Shown one piece after another: positions 57,354-64,000 of a stretch of DNA of 64,000 nt. Source of the stretch: Paramicrobacterium humi (GTDB taxonomy: Bacteria > Actinomycetota > Actinomycetes > Actinomycetales > Microbacteriaceae); the NCBI RefSeq assembly GCF_900105715.1, contig NZ_FNRY01000001.1, positions 186,001 through 250,000 of the forward strand, written 5' to 3'. The translations under genes were made by a program, and so were the position numbers. The notes under the pieces are model-generated. The model saw nothing but the letters and a program-made list of their open reading frames with translations. It did no database searches and had not been told where the DNA came from. Within the stretch, counting starts at the first letter, position 1; each line of letters begins with the position of its first letter.

Positions 57354-57396
57354 AACGACGGATGCCGCGAGGCGGCGCCTCGCGGCATCCATCGTT
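57354..57396. promoter_or_regulatory. Long near-perfect dyad between birA and the acyl-CoA carboxylase beta gene
   Basis: Arms of 14 bp (57360-57373 with 57377-57390) with a GGC loop, extended after one mismatch by AACGA/TCGTT to 19 of 20 pairs. It lies in a divergent promoter region where no terminator is expected, just upstream of the birA -10. Operator or transcript hairpin; no T-run follows on either strand. Confidence 0.5.
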
Positions 57397-57467
57397 GCCG
57401 AATCCGACGAACGACGCGGTTTCGGCTTGTCGCAAAGCTCCAAGGGGGTCCGCGTGCATGCGCGGGA

Positions 57468-57473
57468 TAGGCT
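57468..57473 (+). promoter_or_regulatory. Leaderless-type -10 element for the carboxylase beta gene
   Basis: TAGGCT six bases before the GTG at 57480, no ribosome site. Confidence 0.55.
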
Positions 57474-57479
57474 GAACCA

Positions 57480-59093
57480 GTGACTGAAGATGTGAGCCAG
57501 AACGACGGCGACCAGCCCGACCTGCACACGACGGCGGGAAAGCTCGCCGACCTCAAGCGCCGCTATCACGAAGCCGTGACCGCATCCGGTGAGGCTGCGA
57601 TCGTCAAGCAGCACGCCAAGGGCAAGATGACCGCGCGCGAGCGCATCGAGAAGCTGCTGGACCACGGCAGCTTCGTCGAGCTCGACGAGTTCGTGCGCCA
57701 CCGCACGCACGCGTTCGGCATGGAGAAGAAGCGCCCCTACGGCGACTCGGTCGTCACGGGAACCGGCACGATCGGCGGTCGCCAGGTCGCCGTGTACGCG
57801 CAGGACTTCACGATCTTCGGCGGCTCGCTCGGCGAAGTCGCGGGCGAGAAGATCATCAAGGTCATGGACCACGCGATCAAGTGCGGCGTGCCGATCATCG
57901 GCATTCTCGACTCGGGCGGCGCGCGCATCCAGGAGGGCGTCGTCGCTCTCGGCAAGTACGGCGAGATCTTCCGCCGCAACACCGAGGCCTCTGGCGTCAT
58001 CCCGCAGATCTCCATCGTCATGGGTCCAGCGGCCGGCGGCGCCGTGTACTCCCCCGCGCTCACCGACTTCGTCATCATGGTCGACAAGACGAGCCAGATG
58101 TTCGTCACGGGCCCCGACGTCATCAAGACCGTCACGGGCGAGGACGTCGGCATGGAGGAGCTCGGCGGCGCTCTCACCCACAACACGCGCTCGGGCGTCG
58201 CGCACTACCTCGCAAGCGACGAGGACGACGCGCTCGACTACGCGCGCACGCTCATCGGCTTCCTGCCCGACAACAACCTCGCGGAGCTGCCGCACTACGC
58301 GGCCGAGTTCGATCTCGAGACGACGGATGCCGATCGCAAGCTCAACACGATCATCCCCGACTCGCCGAACCAGCCGTACGACATCAACACGGTCATCGAG
58401 CACATCGTCGACGACGGCGAGTTCCTCGAGATCCAGCCGCTGTTCGCGCCGAACATCGTGATCGGGTTCGCGCGCATCGAGGGCACCTCCGTCGGCATCA
58501 TCGCCAACCAGCCGAACGCCATGGCCGGCACCCTCAACATCGAGGCAGGCGAGAAGGCGAGCCGCTTCGTGCGGTTCTGCGACGCGTTCTCGATCCCGAT
58601 CCTCACGCTCGTCGACGTGCCCGGCTACCTCCCCGGCACCGACCAGGAGTGGACGGGCGTCATCCGCCGCGGCGCGAAGCTCCTGTACGCGTACGCCGAG
58701 GCGACGGTTCCGCTCGTCACGGTGATCCTGCGCAAGGCGTACGGCGGCGCCTACATCGTCATGGGCTCGAAGCAGCTCGGCGCCGACATCAACCTCGCGT
58801 GGCCCACGGCCGAGATCGCCGTCATGGGCGGTCAGGGCGCCGTGAACATCCTCTACCGCGGTGAGATCAAGAAGGCGGAGGAGAACGGCGAGGACGTCGC
58901 CGCCGTGCGCACCCGCCTCGCGAACGAGTACACCTACAACGTGGCGAGCCCGTTCCTCGCGGCCGAGCGCGGCGAGCTCGACGGCGTCATCGAACCCGCG
59001 GCGACGCGCGTGTCGGTGGCGAAGGCGTTCCGCTCCCTCAAGGGCAAGCGCGCGAGCCTGCCGCCCAAGAAGCACGGAAACATCCCGCTCTGA
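57480..59093 (+). CDS. accD5: Acyl-CoA (propionyl-CoA) carboxylase beta subunit
   Basis: 537 residues, carboxyltransferase of the crotonase fold. [98 protein letters not shown] and [18 protein letters not shown] are typical of AccD5/PccB. It transfers carboxyl from biotin to propionyl- or acetyl-CoA. Stop overlaps the epsilon subunit start (TGATG). The biotinylated alpha subunit gene is not in this window. Confidence 0.95.
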   Translation: MTEDVSQNDGDQPDLHTTAGKLADLKRRYHEAVTASGEAAIVKQHAKGKMTARERIEKLLDHGSFVELDEFVRHRTHAFGMEKKRPYGDSVVTGTGTIGGRQVAVYAQDFTIFGGSLGEVAGEKIIKVMDHAIKCGVPIIGILDSGGARIQEGVVALGKYGEIFRRNTEASGVIPQISIVMGPAAGGAVYSPALTDFVIMVDKTSQMFVTGPDVIKTVTGEDVGMEELGGALTHNTRSGVAHYLASDEDDALDYARTLIGFLPDNNLAELPHYAAEFDLETTDADRKLNTIIPDSPNQPYDINTVIEHIVDDGEFLEIQPLFAPNIVIGFARIEGTSVGIIANQPNAMAGTLNIEAGEKASRFVRFCDAFSIPILTLVDVPGYLPGTDQEWTGVIRRGAKLLYAYAEATVPLVTVILRKAYGGAYIVMGSKQLGADINLAWPTAEIAVMGGQGAVNILYRGEIKKAEENGEDVAAVRTRLANEYTYNVASPFLAAERGELDGVIEPAATRVSVAKAFRSLKGKRASLPPKKHGNIPL

Positions 59094-59365
59094 TGGCTCC
59101 CGGACGACACGCCTCCCCCTCGGTCGACGGGGAGAAGAGCCACCCGGACGACGCGTTCCGCATCGTCCGCGGCAGCCCGAGCGATGAGGAGATCGCGGCG
59201 ATCAGCACCGTGATCGCCGCCGCCGTGGCGGAGATCAGGGCGGATGCCGTGACCGAGGAATCGCCGACGACGACGGCGTGGGCGCGTTCCCAGCGCCCCA
59301 TTCGCACGCCCCTGACACCCGGTCCGGGCCGGTGGCGAAACTTCTCCGCGAATCCGGCACAATAG
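59093..59365 (+). CDS. Acyl-CoA carboxylase epsilon subunit
   Basis: 90 residues. FRIVRGSPSDEEIAAISTVI is the hallmark of the small actinobacterial AccE-like subunits that stabilise the alpha-beta carboxylase; the C-terminal WARSQRPIR and WRNFS also fit. One-base overlap with the beta subunit stop shows translational coupling. Followed by the structured intergenic region. Confidence 0.88.
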   Translation: MAPGRHASPSVDGEKSHPDDAFRIVRGSPSDEEIAAISTVIAAAVAEIRADAVTEESPTTTAWARSQRPIRTPLTPGPGRWRNFSANPAQ

Positions 59366-59367
59366 AC

Positions 59368-59601
59368 GTGGGCAATGCCCACTTGGGGGGACATTCGTGT
59401 CCCCCAAAATGCCGACTAGCGTCGGTTGCCCAACCCCATGAGAATAGTTATTGCTAGGTGGCACTCTCAGAGTTACACCATCAGCCAGTCGCCCACTAGG
59501 GAATGCGGCGACTGGTTTGGGGGCGGATGAGAACGATATTCGGGTTGTCGTTGTCATCCGGGGCTTGAGGGGGACCGGAATTAGGGAGCCGGTCCCCCTT
59601 T
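59368..59601 (+). ncRNA. Candidate structured RNA: six consecutive stem-loops in a convergent intergenic region
   Basis: Stem-loops seen by pairing: 59368-59382 (GTGGGC/GCCCAC); 59383-59407 (ten paired bases, TTCG loop); 59412-59425 (CCGAC/GTCGG); 59485-59515 (CCAGTCGC/GCGACTGG); 59524-59560 (seven plus five pairs around a symmetric G-G mismatch); 59568-59599 (11 pairs) followed by TTT. Both flanking operons end here, so this is more structure than two terminators need. The last stem with TTT would end a plus-strand RNA. No known RNA family recognised (not tmRNA, SRP or RNase P). Strand is inferred from the terminal TTT. Confidence 0.5.
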
Positions 59602-59641
59602 CCTCATGTCTGGGCGGGTTTCGAACCGGATGCCGCTGCGA

Positions 59642-60643
59642 TCACGCGTCGCGGGGAATCTCGAGCCACAAGTCGACGTCGTCCTCCGGGTCGTCCGAAC
59701 CGGGCGGCGGTGCGCTGAGCCCCACCACGGTCACGGCCACAGTTGTCGTCTCGGGCGCCGTGCGCACGATGATGCGGTCGGACTCCGCCGAATCGAGCGC
59801 CTCCGCGACGACGCTGAGCACCCGCTCGCGCTGATCGTCGTCGAGTTCGTCGATCGTGCCCTCGTCGAGCAGCTGCACGACGGCGCCGCGCCGCCGGGCG
59901 GCGAGCACCGCCTGCCGCACCCGGGGGTCGAGCAGCGCGCGTCCGCGGATCTCGTCGCGCAGCCGCGCCTCGAGCAGCCGCGCCTCCTCGCGCTCCGCCG
60001 TCGTGAGCGAACCGTCGGCGAGCACCACGTCGCGCAGCAGCGGCCCCGCGATGCGGCTCGCGGTCTCGAGCCGCGCGCGGCGCTCCGAGCGGTGCGCGTG
60101 CTGCGCCGCCTCCCAGCGCACGGCCTCCCGCTCGGCGAGAACCAGCTGCTCGGCGTCCGCCGCGGCGCGCTGCAGCGTGCGCGTCATGACGTCGGCGAGA
60201 ACGACCCACGCGATCGCTCCCGTCACGCCGATCTGCGCGGAGCCGAGCACGCCGCACCAGACGATCGAGTAGACGACGAGGAACAGCGTTCCCGCGGCCG
60301 CCTCGACCCGCTTGCGGCGCACCATGAGGATCGTCATGAGCGTGCCGACCGCGTTCGTGTGCCACGTCGCGTAGCCGTTCTCCGCTGTCGCGTCGAGCTG
60401 GCTCGTCACGATGAGGGTGATGACGACAGCGCACGACACGGCGAGCGTCGACGCCCACAGCGGCATCCCCTTCCCGCCGAAGGGCAGCAGCGTCATCGCC
60501 GTGACGGCGGCGTAGATCATGAGCGCGATGACGACGGGCACGGGGTCCACGGGGATGCCGAGCGTCAGGATGCCGCGCACGATGTGGTAGGCGGAGAACG
60601 CCGCGGCCAGGGCAATGAGACTCGATCGGGAGAAGCCGCTCAT
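59642..60643 (-). CDS. Membrane protein with degenerate histidine-kinase-like C-terminal domain
   Basis: 333 residues. About five hydrophobic segments in 1-165, then a helical region (QHAHRSERRARLETASRIAG) aligned in position with a kinase dimerisation helix. The following RIAGPLLRDVVLADG lacks the phosphoacceptor His, and no ATP-binding G boxes are seen at the C terminus. It overlaps the true kinase gene as ATGA (60640-60643), so it is probably a regulatory partner or decayed duplicate in the same operon. Acidic Pro-rich end before the stop. Confidence 0.7.
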   Translation of the reverse strand: MSGFSRSSLIALAAAFSAYHIVRGILTLGIPVDPVPVVIALMIYAAVTAMTLLPFGGKGMPLWASTLAVSCAVVITLIVTSQLDATAENGYATWHTNAVGTLMTILMVRRKRVEAAAGTLFLVVYSIVWCGVLGSAQIGVTGAIAWVVLADVMTRTLQRAAADAEQLVLAEREAVRWEAAQHAHRSERRARLETASRIAGPLLRDVVLADGSLTTAEREEARLLEARLRDEIRGRALLDPRVRQAVLAARRRGAVVQLLDEGTIDELDDDQRERVLSVVAEALDSAESDRIIVRTAPETTTVAVTVVGLSAPPPGSDDPEDDVDLWLEIPRDA

Positions 60644-61914
60644 GCGCCGCTGCCCTCCCGCTGCTCGGCGGGATCCCAGCGCAGCACGATGCGCGTGCCG
60701 TCTCCGGGAATGCTCTGCACGTCCGCCCTGCCGCCCACCGTCGTCATGCGCTCGCTGATCGACACGCGCAAGCCGAGTCGGTCGTGGGGAACGGATGCCG
60801 GTTCGAAGCCGACGCCGTCATCGTGCACTTCGACCGTCGGCACTCCCCCGGCGCTCGAGACCGAGACGGTGCGCGCGACGCGGGAGGCCTCGTCCGGGCC
60901 GAGAGCCGACCCGTCGGCGTGCTGCACGCTGTTCACCATCGCCTGCACGGCCGCGAGCCCCATCGCGTTCGCCACGTGCTGCGGAAGCACGACTCCCGCT
61001 TCCGCCGTGCTCTGCACCGTGAACTCGCGTTCCATCATGCGCGCGGCGATCGCCAGCCGGCTCGCCATCTCGCGCAGCGTCACGGTCGTCTCACCGGGGT
61101 CGGGGTCCGCGCCCGACGCGCGCAGCTCATCGAGCGCTCGCTGCGCCATGACGACGGCGGCGCGCTCGCCCTCGGCGCCCTCGGCGCGTTCCGCGGCCTG
61201 CAGCGCCGCGAGCACGTTGTCGTGCACGAGCGCGTCGACCTCGACGCGCTCCGCTTCGACGGCGTGCGCGCGCACCGCGCGGTCGTAGCGCTCGAGCGCG
61301 GCATCCCGTGCCGTGTCGACGCGCCGTGCCGCCTGCCGGAACAGCACGGCGAGCACGACGATGATCATTCCGAAGATGATGCCGTACACGGCGTCGAGCA
61401 GACCGATGTGCGGATTGAGCACTCCGGTCGGGGTGAGCGATCGCACGACGCCGAACAGCACGGGAGCGGCGATCGTGTACGCGACGGCCCAGGCCGGGGT
61501 GTAGACGACGGCCGCGCACGCCGTCGCGAGCGTGAGCAGGTACCACACCCATGGCTCCCCGGCCGCTCCGCCGAACGCGAAGCCGCTGTAGAACGGCCAG
61601 ATCACGAGCGCGAGCAGGTAGACGATCGTGAAGACGACGCTCGTCACGCGCACGCCGCGCTGCACCGCGGACGCGACGGCGACGGCGATCATGGGCACGA
61701 AGACGAACAGCCGGTAGGCGATCACCGCCCAGCCGGCGATGCCCTCCTCGGGCATGAGCGCGAAGGCGAACGCCTGCGCGCCGAAGATGAGCACGGCGAT
61801 GCCGAGAACCCGGGCCATGAGCTGCTCGACGCGCGTGCTCGTGAACACGCGCGTGCCCGGCCGGGCCGCATCGGGGTGACCGGGAGGCGCTTGCGCGGAC
61901 TGCTCAGTCGGCAT
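60640..61914 (-). CDS. Sensor histidine kinase
   Basis: 424 residues. Six hydrophobic segments in about 35-190, a dimerisation helix with the likely phosphoacceptor His in LVHDNVLAALQAAE (near 230), and a HATPase domain: N-box AMGLAAVQAMVNSVQHADGS, VEVHDDGVGFEP and DRLGLRVSISERM, GDGTRIVL. Membrane-intrinsic sensing, no extracellular domain. Start overlaps the response regulator stop by 11 bases. Partner of the LuxR-type regulator upstream. Confidence 0.85.
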   Translation of the reverse strand: MPTEQSAQAPPGHPDAARPGTRVFTSTRVEQLMARVLGIAVLIFGAQAFAFALMPEEGIAGWAVIAYRLFVFVPMIAVAVASAVQRGVRVTSVVFTIVYLLALVIWPFYSGFAFGGAAGEPWVWYLLTLATACAAVVYTPAWAVAYTIAAPVLFGVVRSLTPTGVLNPHIGLLDAVYGIIFGMIIVVLAVLFRQAARRVDTARDAALERYDRAVRAHAVEAERVEVDALVHDNVLAALQAAERAEGAEGERAAVVMAQRALDELRASGADPDPGETTVTLREMASRLAIAARMMEREFTVQSTAEAGVVLPQHVANAMGLAAVQAMVNSVQHADGSALGPDEASRVARTVSVSSAGGVPTVEVHDDGVGFEPASVPHDRLGLRVSISERMTTVGGRADVQSIPGDGTRIVLRWDPAEQREGSGA

Positions 61915-62563
61915 CCGTTCCGCCCGGATTGAGCTCAGGCAGGATGCCGTCCTCGACGGCGCGTCGCAACAGGTCCACCTTCGTCGGCGCGGGCCGACCG
62001 ACCTCGACGTACTTGCGCCGCACCCGGTCGAGGTGCTGCTTCACCGTCGACGGCGCGACGCCGAGCTGGCTCGCGACCTGCTTCATGGGCAGCCCGGACG
62101 CGTACAGGTGCAGCACGTCGCGCTCGCGACGACCGAGCTGCACGGCGGCGAACTCGCTGTCCGCCTCGATCGCGCTCGCCCACTCGAGGTTGTTGAGCAC
62201 GCCGCCGGAGGCGACCTGCTCGATCGCCGAGATCACCTCGTTCGTGGGCGCCGATTTCGGGATGACGCCGGCGGCGCCAGCGGCGAGCGCCTGCCTCACG
62301 AGCGAGACGCGGTCGGCGATGCTGTGGATGAGCACCGCGGCGCCCGTGCCCTGCACGCGCGTGACGTTGGCGGTGACGTCGGTGCCGTCGCCGAGCGACA
62401 GGTCGAGGACGACGAGGGCGACCGGGTCGGATCCTTCCGCGGCGGCAAGATAGGCGGCGACGCTCGAGACGCTGTGCGCGACCTCGAGACCCGCGTTCGT
62501 GCACGCGGCCTCGAGCCCCAGTCGCACGGACTCATGATCATCGATGATCGCCACTCGCACCAT
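61904..62563 (-). CDS. LuxR-family response regulator
   Basis: 219 residues. Receiver domain with acidic pair in VAIIDDHESV, phosphoacceptor Asp in LVVLDLSLGDG and Lys in GVIPKSAPTNE; C-terminal LuxR/NarL helix-turn-helix (RRERDVLHLYASGLPMKQVA, PSTVKQHLDRVRRKY). First gene of a three-gene operon with the kinase. Targets unknown. ATG with leaderless-type -10. Confidence 0.92.
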   Translation of the reverse strand: MVRVAIIDDHESVRLGLEAACTNAGLEVAHSVSSVAAYLAAAEGSDPVALVVLDLSLGDGTDVTANVTRVQGTGAAVLIHSIADRVSLVRQALAAGAAGVIPKSAPTNEVISAIEQVASGGVLNNLEWASAIEADSEFAAVQLGRRERDVLHLYASGLPMKQVASQLGVAPSTVKQHLDRVRRKYVEVGRPAPTKVDLLRRAVEDGILPELNPGGTDAD

Positions 62564-62570
62564 GGTTCAC

Positions 62571-62576
62571 ATGCTA
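62571..62576 (-). promoter_or_regulatory. Leaderless-type -10 element for the two-component operon
   Basis: TAGCAT on the minus strand seven bases before the ATG at 62563; identical to the element at 35745. Confidence 0.55.
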
Positions 62577-62614
62577 TCGGCAAACCGGCGCGCGCCAGGC
62601 GGCGCCGCGAGCCG

Positions 62615-63856
62615 TCAGCCGCGCGCGACGGGGACGAAGCTCGCGACGGCCTCGAGATGGTGCGTGTTGGGGAACAGGTCGAAGGCGCGCAGTCCCGTGA
62701 GGGCGTAGCCGGCCTCGGCGAGCGACCCGGTGTCGCGGCTGAGCGCGACGGGGTCGCACGCGACGTACACGATCTGCGCCGGAGCGAGCTCGGCGAGCTG
62801 CGCGACGACCTGTGTGCCCGCGCCGGAGCGCGGCGGGTCGAGCACGACTGTCGCGTCCCGCAGGGCTCGACGCTCGGCGGCGTCCACGGTCTTCACCAGG
62901 CGCTGCAGGTAGCGGTCTACGCGAGCCGTCTCGGCCGAGGCGTTCGCCCACTCGGCGAGGTTCTCACGCGCGTGACCCGTCGCCGCGCGATCCGCCTCGA
63001 CGCTCGTGATGCGCGCGCTCGCGCCGACCGCGTCGCCGAACGCGGCCGCGAGCAGGCCGACGCCGCCGTACAGGTCGAGGTTCGGCGCCTCCGCTGCGAC
63101 GCGCGCGAGGTCGATGGCGTCCTTCACCGCGCGCGAGAGGGTCGCGGCGGCGTCCTTGTGCACTTGCCAGAAGCCCGTCGCCTCGAGCGTGAAGTCGCGG
63201 TCGCCGACGCGCTCGACGATCGGCGACCGCGACTCGCCTGCGGCAAGCGCGAAGGCGTCTCCCGTGCTCGGGGCGACCACGTCAACGGATGCCGCTGACA
63301 CTCGCGCGCAGAGCGGCGCCGCCTTCACGAGGCGCGGCAGCGCGAGCGGCAGCTCGGCGACGGGAATGACTCGGTGCGAGCGTGCCGCGTACGGTCCGAC
63401 GGCGCCTGCGTCGTCGACGTGCAGCCGCACCCGCGTGCGCCACCCCGTGCCCCGCGCGTCGTCGTCGCCGGGCATCGCCTCGACAGTGAAGGCGGGCGGC
63501 TCGATGCGGCCGAACCGGCCGAGCGCGGCGGCGAGCACCTGGCGTTTGAGCTCGCGCTGGTGCGCGAGCTCAATGTGCCCGAACTCGGCGCCTCCCGCGC
63601 GCTCATCGGGGTCGCGGTCGATCGACGCGGCCTCCCACACGTGCTCGCGCCGCTGCGGGGAGGCCTCGAGCACCTCGAGGGTCTCGGCGCGCCAGAACGA
63701 CTTCTTCGCCTCCGTGACGCGCGCCCGCACCTTCTCCCCCGGGATCGCGTCGGCGACGAACACGACGCGGCCCTCGTGGCGGGCGACGAAGACGCCGCCG
63801 TGGGCTACGTTTGTGACGTCGAGCTCAAGGACCTGCTCCGAGTCGTGCGCTGCCAT
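62615..63856 (-). CDS. TRAM-domain class I RNA (uracil-C5) methyltransferase
   Basis: 413 residues. N-terminal TRAM domain (LELDVTNVAHGGVFVARHEG, VVFVADAIPGEKVRARV) and a C-terminal SAM methyltransferase with LDLYGGVGLLAAAFG, VVLDPPRSGAGTQVV and the catalytic Cys in IVYVACDPVALSRD, the RumA/TrmA arrangement. It methylates uridine in rRNA or tRNA. No CxxC-type Fe-S cysteines at the domain junction were noticed. Divergent from maf over 36 bases. Confidence 0.88.
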   Translation of the reverse strand: MAAHDSEQVLELDVTNVAHGGVFVARHEGRVVFVADAIPGEKVRARVTEAKKSFWRAETLEVLEASPQRREHVWEAASIDRDPDERAGGAEFGHIELAHQRELKRQVLAAALGRFGRIEPPAFTVEAMPGDDDARGTGWRTRVRLHVDDAGAVGPYAARSHRVIPVAELPLALPRLVKAAPLCARVSAASVDVVAPSTGDAFALAAGESRSPIVERVGDRDFTLEATGFWQVHKDAAATLSRAVKDAIDLARVAAEAPNLDLYGGVGLLAAAFGDAVGASARITSVEADRAATGHARENLAEWANASAETARVDRYLQRLVKTVDAAERRALRDATVVLDPPRSGAGTQVVAQLAELAPAQIVYVACDPVALSRDTGSLAEAGYALTGLRAFDLFPNTHHLEAVASFVPVARG

Positions 63857-63892
63857 GCTCCGAGCATGTCACACCGCACCCGAGAGGACGCC

Positions 63893-64000
63893 ATGCCCGC
63901 CTTCCACCTCGCCTCGACCTCGCCCGCGCGGCGGATGCTGCTCGCCCAGGCCGGCCTCACCGCCCAGGCGTTCTCGCCCGAGGTCGATGAGGACGCCGCC
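63893..64000 (+). CDS. maf: Maf-like nucleotide pyrophosphatase, 5' part (runs off window)
   Basis: The 36 visible residues start MPAFHLASTSPARRMLLAQA and continue to VDEDA, the Maf/YhdE signature (S-x-S-P-R-R and D-E). These enzymes remove non-canonical or modified nucleotides. ATG 63893 is chosen for GAGAGG five bases upstream; an in-frame ATG at 63866 is less supported. Confidence 0.85.
   Translation, partial: MPAFHLASTSPARRMLLAQAGLTAQAFSPEVDEDAA

Noticed and set aside
57321-59075. Long open frame antisense to the carboxylase beta gene
   Set aside because: Low-complexity Arg/Asp/Val-rich translation, caused by high G+C in the real gene; the plus-strand frame has all carboxyltransferase motifs.
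59383-59408. TTCG-loop hairpin as an ordinary terminator of the carboxylase operon
   Set aside because: No T-run follows on either strand, so it is kept as part of the structured region, although a terminator role cannot be excluded.

Overview
The window is a high-GC actinobacterial chromosome segment, most likely from a member of the Microbacteriaceae. This rests on several gene types: secreted proteins with cell-wall-binding type 2 (CWB2) and LGFP repeats, a MarP-type CvpA/trypsin protease, a fused RmlC-RmlD, an acyl-CoA carboxylase beta/epsilon pair, and GTG starts with many leaderless TANNNT promoters. No tRNA, rRNA, transposase or CRISPR was seen. Every stretch longer than about 150 bases without a gene is described in the feature list, and none exceeds 300 bases.

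Bases 1-38,100 hold a mosaic, somewhat lower-GC locus for cell-wall glycopolymers. It opens with the end of a GlfT2-like galactofuranosyltransferase. Next come a bifunctional CDP-ribitol synthase (TarI-like plus SDR), two GT2-TagF-type polymerases (one lacking the catalytic half of its TagF domain) and a frameshifted acetyltransferase. A tight minus-strand operon follows (14,023-8,348): nucleotide-sugar dehydrogenase, lipoprotein, galE, glf, a LicD-methyltransferase fusion and a small coiled coil. Farther on are wecB/wbpI, a seven-gene minus-strand operon (29,436-21,323) with a WbpD/WbpE/WbpB trio, glycosyltransferases and an ABC flippase, and more membrane proteins and glycosyltransferases. 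With the 6-dehydrogenase and 2-epimerase, the trio supplies every step type needed for UDP-2,3-diacetamido-hexuronic acid. UDP-Galf, CDP-ribitol and dTDP-rhamnose are also made here.

Four secreted proteins end in, or carry, three CWB2 repeats joined to different modules: a serine hydrolase plus SH3, an HNH nuclease plus excalibur, a lysozyme-like domain plus LGFP repeats, and an unknown domain. They sit among the polymer genes, so they may bind the polymer made here.

Bases 38,100-44,626 are a higher-GC conserved block: marP, rmlA, rmlB, rmlCD, an LCP ligase and purE. purK lies 8.7 kb away at 53.3-54.5 kb. The interval between them looks like stacked insertions: a CWB2 gene between 49-bp direct repeats next to a decayed dedA; an HTH regulator with folE and a ferredoxin reductase sharing a perfect operator dyad; an HTH-nucleotidyltransferase/HEPN pair between 177-bp direct repeats; and a second secreted HNH nuclease.

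Bases 53,300-64,000 are housekeeping: purK, gtrA, a PH-domain protein, birA, propionyl/acyl-CoA carboxylase beta and epsilon, a LuxR-type two-component operon with a degenerate kinase-like partner, a TRAM-domain RNA methyltransferase and the start of maf. A convergent intergenic region at 59,366-59,641 contains six consecutive strong stem-loops and is a candidate structured RNA.
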